Below, piece after piece: positions 1-5,759 of a stretch of 13,412 nt of DNA. The notes beneath the pieces were generated by a model. The model had not been told where the DNA came from and searched no databases. It saw only the letters and a list, made by a program, of their open reading frames with translations. The stretch lies in assembly GCA_027064405.1 (NCBI GenBank), contig JAMOPP010000072.1, positions 1-13,412 of the forward strand. The letters run 5' to 3'. Position numbers and translations under genes: made by a program. The stretch comes from Desulfurellales bacterium. Lineage in GTDB: Bacteria > Campylobacterota_A > Desulfurellia > Desulfurellales > Hippeaceae. Within the stretch, counting starts at the first letter, position 1. Each line of letters opens with the position of its first letter.

Positions 1-522
1 TTGGGTCAATTTACTTATAAGCTCTTGTGTAACTCTTGTCGAAACCTCTTTTCCATTTTCATATGAATTGAGTATATTGTAAGTTGATTTAAACTCAAGA
101 GGGAAAATAACCATTTTTCTTCTACTTCTATGGCTAAAACCGGGAACTTTATATCTTAAGTGTTTTACTCTTACTTTTACATGCCACTCTCCACTTTCTT
201 TATAACTGTCTACTACTCTATAAGAACGAATAAAACCTTTTGTTGCCTCAAATATTTTTTGTCTTGAATGCTCGCTTACCGCAAAACTGTTGGAGCTATC
301 GGAATTTACAGATATACCTGTTTGCTTAATGCTTTTACTATAGCTTCTTGCAGAGGCGATACTTACACCGTTTGTCTGTTTTACAACTTCAATCAAAGCA
401 TTTTTTATAGCTTCTGATCTTGTATCTCCAACTCCCTGGGCAATACTATAACTTGTTAATATCTTGGCATTGACACTAAGACCAAGAAACATAAAAAAAA
501 TAAAAAAAGCTAATTTTTTCAC
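1..522 (-). CDS. FlgT/CsgG-like exported protein (C-terminus beyond the left edge)
   Basis: The gene reads leftward and is still open at position 1, so only its first 174 codons are seen. The start is a GTG at 522 preceded by AAGGAGA; the residues that follow form a classic signal peptide (MKKLAFFIFFMFLG, then LSVNA at about residue 19). Residues 28-57 (GVGDTRSEAIKNAL, then VVKQTNGVSI) and 94-124 (TKGFIRSYRVVD, then WHVKVRVKHLRY) have the pattern of the N-terminal domain of flagellar assembly protein FlgT and related LPP20-type domains. Residues 136-174 (MVIFPLEF to RVTQELISKLTQ) look like the beginning of a CsgG-like domain, as in FlgT. It is the last visible gene of the leftward lipoprotein operon, 33 bp after the previous stop. 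An envelope or periplasmic role is likely. A flagellar role is only suggested by similarity, because no flagellar gene is in the window. Confidence 0.72.
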   Translation of the reverse strand, partial: MKKLAFFIFFMFLGLSVNAKILTSYSIAQGVGDTRSEAIKNALIEVVKQTNGVSIASARSYSKSIKQTGISVNSDSSNSFAVSEHSRQKIFEATKGFIRSYRVVDSYKESGEWHVKVRVKHLRYKVPGFSHRSRRKMVIFPLEFKSTYNILNSYENGKEVSTRVTQELISKLTQ

Positions 523-555
523 TCGCCAATCTCCTTTTAACTTATGCCTTAGCCT

Positions 556-1914
556 CTAAAAATCGTTGATGTCATTTACAACTTTACTCTCTCCTAAGTT
601 CTCTTGATATTTTCTATGTTTATGTTTAACTTCCCTTTTATGCTTGCCAAAGTTTTCTACAGCTTCTAGAGTGCTGTATCTCCATACTCTTATAGCACCA
701 ACAAATTTTATCTTTTTATCAAGGGTATATCTCCATGTTTTGACTGTAGAGATACCTTTTAAACTGGCTCTTGCACTACTTCTTGCCGAGTTGTTTGTAA
801 TCTTTATGATATTTTTAATGCTTTTTTCAATAGTATCCGAATTCGCCTTTACTTCTCTTTCGACATATTTTCTTATTTCTTCACCATTTTTTCTTACTTG
901 TCTTACACTTAAATATCCATTAACTATCTCTGCAATTTGTGCATCCGCATTACTTTTTGCATTCTCTTTTGCTTCAGATTTATATTGGTCATTTATATAA
1001 TCATCACCACCGTCCAATACATAAGAACCCATACCGTAAGAAACTATCATCGGAGTTCCATCTTTATCATAGGCAAGTCTGACACCAAAAGTTTGAAGAT
1101 ATTTTTTCGGATCTTGAGGAACAAACTCTTTTACATCTTTTCCTCGTCCTCTAATTAAACTTTTTCTATGCAATCTTATATCTTTAACTATTTGTATAGT
1201 CTTAGGCGATGCTACAGCTATCACTCCTACAACATAATTACCTCTTTTATCTGTCGCCAAAGCAGTTTGCATAGGAAATAAACCCGCTATACTGCCTGAG
1301 GCTTTTTTAATAGCCTGTTTTATAAATTTATCTCTAAAAATATCTTTTTTCATCTTTGGAGTCATATGCTTTAAATCATCTTCACTAACCCCAAGCGAAA
1401 GAAGTTCTTTATCAAGTTTTTTCTCTTTAACATCGAGTGATTTATTCAGTACCCTTAGCAATTTACCCAAAAATCCTTTACTATCGGATCTTGGCAGTTC
1501 TATGTTTTTTGCATCCGTAGATCTGTCTGAATAAAAACTTTTTATCTTATTGACCACCACATTACCAAATCTTGCCATAAGATATTTGGTTTGCAATTTC
1601 ATCATCGCTTTGTCATATGCATTTATCAATGCATCTCCAAATTGAGGATCTATAGGCTTTAAAGCGACACTCTGACTTGCGTAAAAGAAAAATTTTCCAT
1701 TATGTTCTCCAAAGCCATCAATTCCAAACTTATGTATTGCCTTATCCGCCCAATCATCAATAGTGTCTGATGCGGATATATCTACATTATTATTTGGATT
1801 GCTAATTTTGTTTTGCTCTTGAACACTTTTTGCATCTATTGTGGCACTATTAACAAAGATAGAACTACAAAAAACAATGATGATAGATAAAAAAATATAT
1901 TTAATTATTTTCAT
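556..1914 (-). CDS. Exported protein of unknown function, LPP20/FlgT-like modules (possibly DUF6844)
   Basis: This 452-aa protein has an N-terminal signal peptide (hydrophobic residues about 3-22, no lipobox, likely cleavage near VNSA). The start at 1914 has a strong GAGGGAGA ribosome binding site that overlaps the stop codon of the upstream lpoB-like gene. I know no enzyme motif in it. Residues 76-240 contain an exposed-repeat-like stretch (FFFYASQSVALKP, then AYDKAMMKLQTKY) and a strand-rich segment (YVVGVIAVASPKTIQIV). Residues 314-416 (EAKENAKSNADAQI, VNGYLSV, LKGISTVKTWRY, VGAIRVWRYS) follow the same plan as the FlgT-like N-terminal domain of the next gene. The C-terminus is short, basic and charged (KHKREVKHKHRK). 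Conserved proteins of this kind accompany LpoB and COG3014 genes in other bacteria, from memory annotated DUF6844; the family name is tentative. A periplasmic or envelope location is likely, function unknown. Confidence 0.75.
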   Translation of the reverse strand: MKIIKYIFLSIIIVFCSSIFVNSATIDAKSVQEQNKISNPNNNVDISASDTIDDWADKAIHKFGIDGFGEHNGKFFFYASQSVALKPIDPQFGDALINAYDKAMMKLQTKYLMARFGNVVVNKIKSFYSDRSTDAKNIELPRSDSKGFLGKLLRVLNKSLDVKEKKLDKELLSLGVSEDDLKHMTPKMKKDIFRDKFIKQAIKKASGSIAGLFPMQTALATDKRGNYVVGVIAVASPKTIQIVKDIRLHRKSLIRGRGKDVKEFVPQDPKKYLQTFGVRLAYDKDGTPMIVSYGMGSYVLDGGDDYINDQYKSEAKENAKSNADAQIAEIVNGYLSVRQVRKNGEEIRKYVEREVKANSDTIEKSIKNIIKITNNSARSSARASLKGISTVKTWRYTLDKKIKFVGAIRVWRYSTLEAVENFGKHKREVKHKHRKYQENLGESKVVNDINDF

Positions 1915-1927
1915 TTAAAATCTCCCT

Positions 1928-2578
1928 CTACCAATTTACGGTTTTACTACTGCCAGCTTTTTGCACTACAGTTTCACCTTCCCAATAAGCTAATCCGCTC
2001 TTTATATCTGTCAGCGTTAATTGAAAATAGTAATCAACTTTAACCTGCCCATTCCCGAGCGGATTTTTTCTCTCTATTATCTTTCCGCTCAATGAAAAAT
2101 CCGGTGCTATCATTTGTCCTTTTTTTGCAACAGTTTTTTGGTTGAATTCGGAACTTTTTCTGAGTTGTCTTGCTGAAAAGCTCATTTTATCCTCAGGACC
2201 TCCAGCTCTTACAGCAGTTGTAACAACAACTTTTCCGCTTTGCAAAAGTGCTATTCTTATACTTTTAACCAATTGGTCTATATCGATCCTTTGAGTTGTA
2301 TCATTGACTATATCAGATATAGCCAATACATACCTACCGCCTCCTCGCTTATTTAATGCACCGCTTTTTAGCATAGATTGAACCGCATCCATAGATGCTT
2401 TTCTAAAATCTTTATAATCTAATCCCAAAGTTGTAGGGGTTGATGTACCTGCTTTGTCTTCATTAATGTAGTGAGCTTTTCCACCGTGTAAAGGTCCTGT
2501 GGTTGCACACCCTGTCAAAAACACCATAGTAGATCCAACTACCACAATATAATTTGATACTTTTTTTGCCATATTCAT
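1928..2578 (-). CDS. lpoB: LpoB-like outer-membrane lipoprotein (penicillin-binding protein activator family)
   Basis: This 216-aa lipoprotein has a signal peptide ending in lipobox LTGC, so Cys24 is the lipidated residue; Ala at +2 predicts Lol sorting to the outer membrane. The globular domain, about residues 55-216, has LpoB family features: YVLAISDIVNDTTQRID (residues 83-99), IRIALLQSGKVVVTTAVR, the segment APDFSLSGKI, and the C-terminal run QLTLTDIKSGLAYWEGE. In E. coli LpoB reaches through the peptidoglycan and activates the synthase PBP1b, and ycfL lies next to it, as here. The long unstructured linker of the E. coli protein is largely missing (only about 30 residues), so reach or partner may differ. 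The start at 2578 has GGAGGG six bases upstream; an in-frame ATG at 2572 fits less well. The PBP partner is not in the window, so the activation role is inferred from the family. Confidence 0.85.
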   Translation of the reverse strand: MNMAKKVSNYIVVVGSTMVFLTGCATTGPLHGGKAHYINEDKAGTSTPTTLGLDYKDFRKASMDAVQSMLKSGALNKRGGGRYVLAISDIVNDTTQRIDIDQLVKSIRIALLQSGKVVVTTAVRAGGPEDKMSFSARQLRKSSEFNQKTVAKKGQMIAPDFSLSGKIIERKNPLGNGQVKVDYYFQLTLTDIKSGLAYWEGETVVQKAGSSKTVNW

Positions 2579-2631
2579 TTCAATCCCTCCTTTTCACTAA
2601 AATAAATTTAACACGATTTACTATTTACCAC

Positions 2632-3024
2632 TCACTGTTTTAACCTAAGGTAAAATCTAAATGATTTAGCTTTTGGATTAGTCGCTATCTTTTGAATACT
2701 TTTCAACTCCATAGCATTAATATATAGTGGTAACCACGGAGTCTTATCTACCTCAAAACCAGTATCATCAATCCAACTAATTTTATACTCCAGATTATAA
2801 CTTGCCTGCTCGTTGTTTTTTATATCAACCTCTGCCAACAATAAACCATTGTGAAGTTTAGATTTAAAACCTACAATTTTAACCTTTTTATTTAAAGGAG
2901 TACTATTTACTGTACATTGACTATTATTGCTCCCTAATACATTGCTTGCACTTTTATCAGTCATTGTGCACCCCGTAGAATACAAAAGTATCCCAAAAAT
3001 CAATAAATATTTTAAAACTTTCAT
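2632..3024 (-). CDS. ycfL: YcfL-like lipoprotein (DUF1425 family)
   Basis: This 130-aa small lipoprotein has a hydrophobic signal peptide and lipobox STGC, with Cys19 the predicted lipid-attachment site and Thr at +2. Residues about 48-130 form one small beta-rich domain with the YcfL pattern: KVKIVGFKSKLHNGLLLAEV, NLEYKISWIDDTGFEV, then PLYINAMELKSIQKIA and the end strand FRFYLRL. Such immunoglobulin-like domains compare with chaperone- or adaptor-type periplasmic proteins, but no biochemical function of YcfL is known to me. Its place next to an LpoB-type gene matches E. coli (ycfL-lpoB) and supports both calls. The start has AGGAAGG six bases upstream, and that site overlaps the stop codon of the COG3014-type gene; the gap between the two genes is 12 bp. 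The gap to lpoB is 53 bp, with no convincing promoter or terminator. Confidence 0.82.
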   Translation of the reverse strand: MKVLKYLLIFGILLYSTGCTMTDKSASNVLGSNNSQCTVNSTPLNKKVKIVGFKSKLHNGLLLAEVDIKNNEQASYNLEYKISWIDDTGFEVDKTPWLPLYINAMELKSIQKIATNPKAKSFRFYLRLKQ

Positions 3025-3036
3025 AGCAGAACCTTC

Positions 3037-4455
3037 CTAAAATTTAATTTCATTATGTATTATATCTCCGCTTTTATTGATTATTCTTATAAAAATCATA
3101 TAGTTGTTTCTTTTATCCAAGTGTAGCTTTAAGATATCCTTACCCATTGGATTTTTTATTTTTATAGTTGGATTTTTTAATAAAACTCTGGCGATATGAA
3201 AATTTTTCGGCAACAGTTTCCATTGTCTGGTGTCTGCTCTATTCATTGCACCCTGATAAACAGACCCTATCAAGCCTCCTATTACGCCTCCTCTTTTTCT
3301 CAATTGATACTGTATTACAGTCTGTGTTACAGTTCTTGCTATTGCCCTCACCATAATAGTATGAAACCTTTTCTTAAATTCAGTCTTTATGATTTTATCC
3401 ATATCGGCAACTTCTTTTGTTCTAACTATTTTTTTTCCATTATTGACTATCAAATACGAATAAGCTTCACTATTTTCTTTAAAAGTAGGCAATGCTATAC
3501 CAGTATAATATGCTTTGCTTGTAAAAAGAAAAAGTGGGATATCTATCCTCATCTCTTTTTTTGTTGCACCTTGACCATTTTCAAAAAATATCCAAGCATA
3601 GTGCTTATTAGATTTTTTTAATCTTATAGATTTGTCTGCTTTTATAGCAAGTTTTAAATCATTTTTAACATAAGATGCTGCTTTTTCATTTCCCTTAATC
3701 ATGCCGTATGTCTCTTTTAAAAGTTCTGTAGCTTTTCGATAGTCATGAGTATTATAAAAGTATATACCGGCAACATAATTTGTAAATGGATTTACAAAAT
3801 CAGGATATGGTTTAAAAGCAAAAAGATTTGTATATCGTTTTTCTATTACGCTTGTTGTTTTACTATTTTTAGTAGCTTTTTTAAGATCGAAACCCTTTAT
3901 ATTTTTCTCTTTTAGTTTTTTCTTGTTTTCTTTTTCGATTTTCTTTTTCTCTTGAGCAATCTCTTTTGCAAAAAAAGCCTTTGCTCTTCGTTGTCTGTCC
4001 AGTGCCCTATTGAACTCAACTCTTGCATATGCATTTTTGCCCTCACTTAAAAAATCTATACCCTTATATGTATTTACCATTATACCTTCATAAATTTTAG
4101 GTGTATAATCCAAAAAAGTATCATTTGTCAAAGTGGCTCCGATATTAGACAAAAGTTTGCCGGCTAAGACTTTTTTATTATACGCTTTTATTTTCTTTTC
4201 AGCCTTATCAAAGAAAAATACGCTTTGATTGTAATTATAAGCATATTTTGATATCAAACCGGCATCTAATTGCCAAAGAAGATCATCTTTTTGATTTTTG
4301 ACTAAATCTTTAGATATTTTTTTAAAATCTTTTATTTTATTCTTACTTTCATAATTGCCTGATTTACCAATTGAACCAAGATTCGGTGTAATTCCGGCGC
4401 ATCCTGTTAAAAGAAATATTCCTATTATTATAACAATAACACTCTTTATTTTCAT
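3037..4455 (-). CDS. COG3014-type lipoprotein, first gene of the leftward envelope operon
   Basis: The protein is 472 aa when read from the ATG at 4455. An in-frame ATG at 4473 would add MYGRVC in front of the signal peptide, but GGGAGGG (4461-4467) lies five bases before the 4455 start, and only that start gives a normal lipoprotein signal (MKIKSVIVIIIGIFLLTGC). Cys19 is the lipidation site with Ala at +2, predicting the outer membrane. Residues about 55-165 are helical with TPR-like character (QSVFFFDKAEKKIKAYN; ARVEFNRALDRQRRAKAFF), followed by a very basic stretch rich in Lys and Glu (167-186) and another TPR-like repeat (228-252). The C-terminal half has the signature ADTRQWKLLPKNFHIARV (407-424), which I recall from COG3014 proteins, and a Gly-rich hydrophobic patch (GGVIGGLIG, 389-397). 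COG3014 genes occur beside LpoB and YcfL homologues in other genomes. The function is unknown; a scaffold or tether is a guess from the repeats. Confidence 0.8.
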   Translation of the reverse strand: MKIKSVIVIIIGIFLLTGCAGITPNLGSIGKSGNYESKNKIKDFKKISKDLVKNQKDDLLWQLDAGLISKYAYNYNQSVFFFDKAEKKIKAYNKKVLAGKLLSNIGATLTNDTFLDYTPKIYEGIMVNTYKGIDFLSEGKNAYARVEFNRALDRQRRAKAFFAKEIAQEKKKIEKENKKKLKEKNIKGFDLKKATKNSKTTSVIEKRYTNLFAFKPYPDFVNPFTNYVAGIYFYNTHDYRKATELLKETYGMIKGNEKAASYVKNDLKLAIKADKSIRLKKSNKHYAWIFFENGQGATKKEMRIDIPLFLFTSKAYYTGIALPTFKENSEAYSYLIVNNGKKIVRTKEVADMDKIIKTEFKKRFHTIMVRAIARTVTQTVIQYQLRKRGGVIGGLIGSVYQGAMNRADTRQWKLLPKNFHIARVLLKNPTIKIKNPMGKDILKLHLDKRNNYMIFIRIINKSGDIIHNEIKF

Positions 4456-4460
4456 ACATA

Positions 4461-4467
4461 CCCTCCC
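4461..4467 (-). promoter_or_regulatory. Ribosome binding site that fixes the start of the COG3014-type gene
   Basis: On the minus strand this reads GGGAGGG, five bases before the ATG at 4455. It lies inside the reading frame that would begin at 4473, so it argues for the shorter protein. Confidence 0.75.
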
Positions 4468-4513
4468 ATACATATCAAATCTCCAATAACTCCAAGCTAA
4501 AAATGCCTTTTAT

Positions 4514-4537
4514 TTGACCTTTAATTCATAAAGTCAA
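4514..4537 (-). other. Hairpin in the leader of the leftward operon
   Basis: Arms TTGACCTTT (4514-4522) and AAAGTCAA (4530-4537) pair over eight base pairs with one bulged base and a seven-base loop. In the leftward transcript it would lie about 60-80 nt upstream of the COG3014-type start codon. No U-run follows it, so it is not an intrinsic terminator. It could be a leader structure or chance. Confidence 0.35.
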
Positions 4538-4624
4538 TTAGTAAAAAGATCGTGCTTGCACACTAAATAAACAAAATAGTCAAGTTTAAGTAACACTGAA
4601 AAACGCCCGAAAATTCTTTATATT

Positions 4625-4720
4625 CTAAAATACATACACCCTCACAAGTAAAACACGCCAATAGTGCAAATCAAAAACACCTCCCGTTTCAGTTTTACTG
4701 CAACAACGCTCTTTAAACAT
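4625..4720 (-). CDS. Possible 31-codon leader ORF upstream of the lipoprotein operon
   Basis: An ATG at 4720 on the minus strand is preceded five bases upstream by AAGAAGG (4726-4732) and opens a frame of 31 codons ending in TAG at 4625. The peptide begins MFKERCCSKTETGG and ends in a hydrophobic, basic stretch (WRVLLVRVYVF). It lies inside the predicted 5' leader of the leftward operon, starting about 45 nt after the likely transcription start. That position fits a leader peptide or small protein. It has no recognised homologue and no signal peptide or membrane segment of normal length. A chance ORF of this size is quite possible, but the good ribosome binding site is why it is listed. Confidence 0.25.
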   Translation of the reverse strand: MFKERCCSKTETGGVFDLHYWRVLLVRVYVF

Positions 4721-4772
4721 AAATACCTTCTTAATACTTTAAGTAAATCACTTATTTCACTGAACAACTGAC

Positions 4773-4803
4773 AGTATATACCTATTACTGCCCCTCTTGT
4801 CAA
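4773..4803 (-). promoter_or_regulatory. sigma70-type promoter for the leftward lipoprotein operon
   Basis: On the minus strand a perfect -35 box TTGACA (4803-4798) is followed, 17 bp later, by TATATA (4780-4775); an overlapping TATACT (4778-4773) sits at 19 bp spacing. Transcription would begin near 4766-4769, giving a leader of roughly 310 nt before the start codon at 4455. Confidence 0.65.
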
Positions 4804-4819
4804 GACAATTTTTCAAAAA

Positions 4820-4851
4820 ATGGGTAGATAGCCATAGGCATACTTACCCAT
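4820..4851. promoter_or_regulatory. Inverted repeat between the divergent promoters, possible operator
   Basis: ATGGGTA (4820-4826) and TACCCAT (4845-4851) are perfect inverted arms 18 bp apart; the spacer contains a second small inverted repeat GCC-ATA-GGC (4831-4839). The element lies between the -35 boxes of the two divergent promoters, where a shared regulator could bind. No regulator gene adjoins it, and the binding protein is unknown. Confidence 0.35.
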
Positions 4852-4868
4852 AATGCATTCTTTTTAAT

Positions 4869-4896
4869 TTGCATATGCCGTTTTGTTTTGTATAAT
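4869..4896 (+). promoter_or_regulatory. sigma70-type promoter for the rightward dsbC-asmA-metH-regulator operon
   Basis: A -35 box TTGCAT (4869-4874) and a perfect -10 box TATAAT (4891-4896) are 16 bp apart. Transcription would begin near 4903, about 25 nt before the start codon at 4928, leaving just enough room for the strong ribosome binding site AAGGAGG (4917-4923). The -35 box overlaps an eight-base palindrome, GCATATGC (4871-4878). Confidence 0.7.
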
Positions 4897-4927
4897 CGAC
4901 CGTAGAATATTTTTTTAAGGAGGTTTT

Positions 4928-5755
4928 ATGTCGATATTTAAAGGGGCTTTCTTTGCGTTATTTTTTCTGTTTGCTTTTTCTCTAAACGGTTTTTCTGCAA
5001 ATAAGGACAACGCTGATTATAAGAGCGTGTTGCAGAAGATTATACCACCAACTATTAATTACAGTGTGAAGGTTGTAAAAAATAGTGAATTGAAAGGGTT
5101 TGATAAGCTCGATATTTCAATCAAGAGAAATAAGATGGGTTTTATTTCTCACAGGTATCTTTGGGTTTCAAAAGATAAAAAAAATATTGTTCCCATAGTT
5201 TTAAAAGTTGGAGCAAATGGCAGAATTGCAAGGGTTGGACCGTCTAAATCAATAGAGCGATTTCCTATTGATGTAGCTTGGTTTTACAAACTTGTGAATT
5301 CTATGCCGAAAGATTTAAGAAAATCATACGGAAAGGGAAGGTCGGTTTATATGCTGAGTGACCCGTATTGTCCGTATTGTAAAAGGGAGTTAAAGAAATT
5401 AACGGCTCTTGCAAAAGAAAATAAGATTAAGCTCTATATAATACCTTTTGATATTCATGGTAAAAAATCGGAAGAGGCATCCGGGGTATTTTTTAAAATA
5501 GAAAAAGAGAAGGGTTTACTTGCAGCTATAAATGCCGTAGAGGGTGCAAGTTATAAAAATGTTGATAGTATAGTTCAAAAACATCAAAAGGATATGAAAA
5601 AGTTAAATAAATCCTATAAACCGATATTGGAGAATATAACAAAGACAGTATCAGAGCATGGAATAAACGGTACTCCTGCTATGATAATCAAAACATCTAA
5701 GGCTAAAGGATACCTAATTGTAGGAATTTCAGATATAACAAATTATATTAAATAG
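4928..5755 (+). CDS. Periplasmic DsbC/DsbG-like thioredoxin-fold protein
   Basis: This 275-aa protein has a signal peptide (residues 1-24, cleavage near GFSA). A thioredoxin fold starts at about residue 138: SVYMLSDPYCPYCKRELKKL contains the redox motif Cys148-Pro-Tyr-Cys151, and GTP at 248-250 supplies the cis-proline loop opposite it. CPYC is the DsbG-type active site; DsbC usually has CGYC. Residues 25-130 would be the N-terminal dimerisation domain and linker helix, which supports a V-shaped isomerase or chaperone-like dimer rather than a DsbA-type oxidase. The two active-site cysteines are the only ones in the protein, so the structural disulfide of E. coli DsbC is absent. The likely role is repair or reduction of wrong disulfides in exported proteins. 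It is the first gene of the rightward operon, with AAGGAGG four bases before the ATG. I have not assigned dsbC or dsbG, because the subfamily is uncertain. Confidence 0.85.
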   Translation: MSIFKGAFFALFFLFAFSLNGFSANKDNADYKSVLQKIIPPTINYSVKVVKNSELKGFDKLDISIKRNKMGFISHRYLWVSKDKKNIVPIVLKVGANGRIARVGPSKSIERFPIDVAWFYKLVNSMPKDLRKSYGKGRSVYMLSDPYCPYCKRELKKLTALAKENKIKLYIIPFDIHGKKSEEASGVFFKIEKEKGLLAAINAVEGASYKNVDSIVQKHQKDMKKLNKSYKPILENITKTVSEHGINGTPAMIIKTSKAKGYLIVGISDITNYIK

Positions 5756-5759
5756 CAAA

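Larger units (their letters stand above)
4456..4927. other. Divergent intergenic region (472 bp) between the two operons
   Basis: This is the only gene-free stretch longer than 300 bp. From right to left it holds the rightward promoter (4869-4896), an inverted repeat (4820-4851), the leftward promoter (4773-4803), a possible 31-codon leader ORF (4625-4720), a hairpin (4514-4537) and the ribosome binding site of the COG3014-type gene. The stretch 4538-4624 shows only a short GTGC/GCAC inverted repeat (4552-4561) and nothing else I can interpret. I found no tRNA or recognisable riboswitch core and no repeat array. Confidence 0.7.

Noticed and set aside
3168..3621. Two open frames of 62 and 141 codons on the plus strand
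   Set aside because: They lie antisense inside the COG3014-type lipoprotein gene, have low-complexity Cys/Ser/Phe-rich products, and lack signal or domain patterns.
4456..4473. Upstream ATG that would lengthen the COG3014-type lipoprotein by six residues
   Set aside because: It puts Arg and Cys residues before a normal signal peptide, and the ribosome binding site at 4461-4467 serves the ATG at 4455.
4552..4561. GTGC/GCAC inverted repeat followed on the minus strand by a T-run, as a possible attenuator
   Set aside because: The stem is only four base pairs with a two-base loop, too weak to form a terminator.
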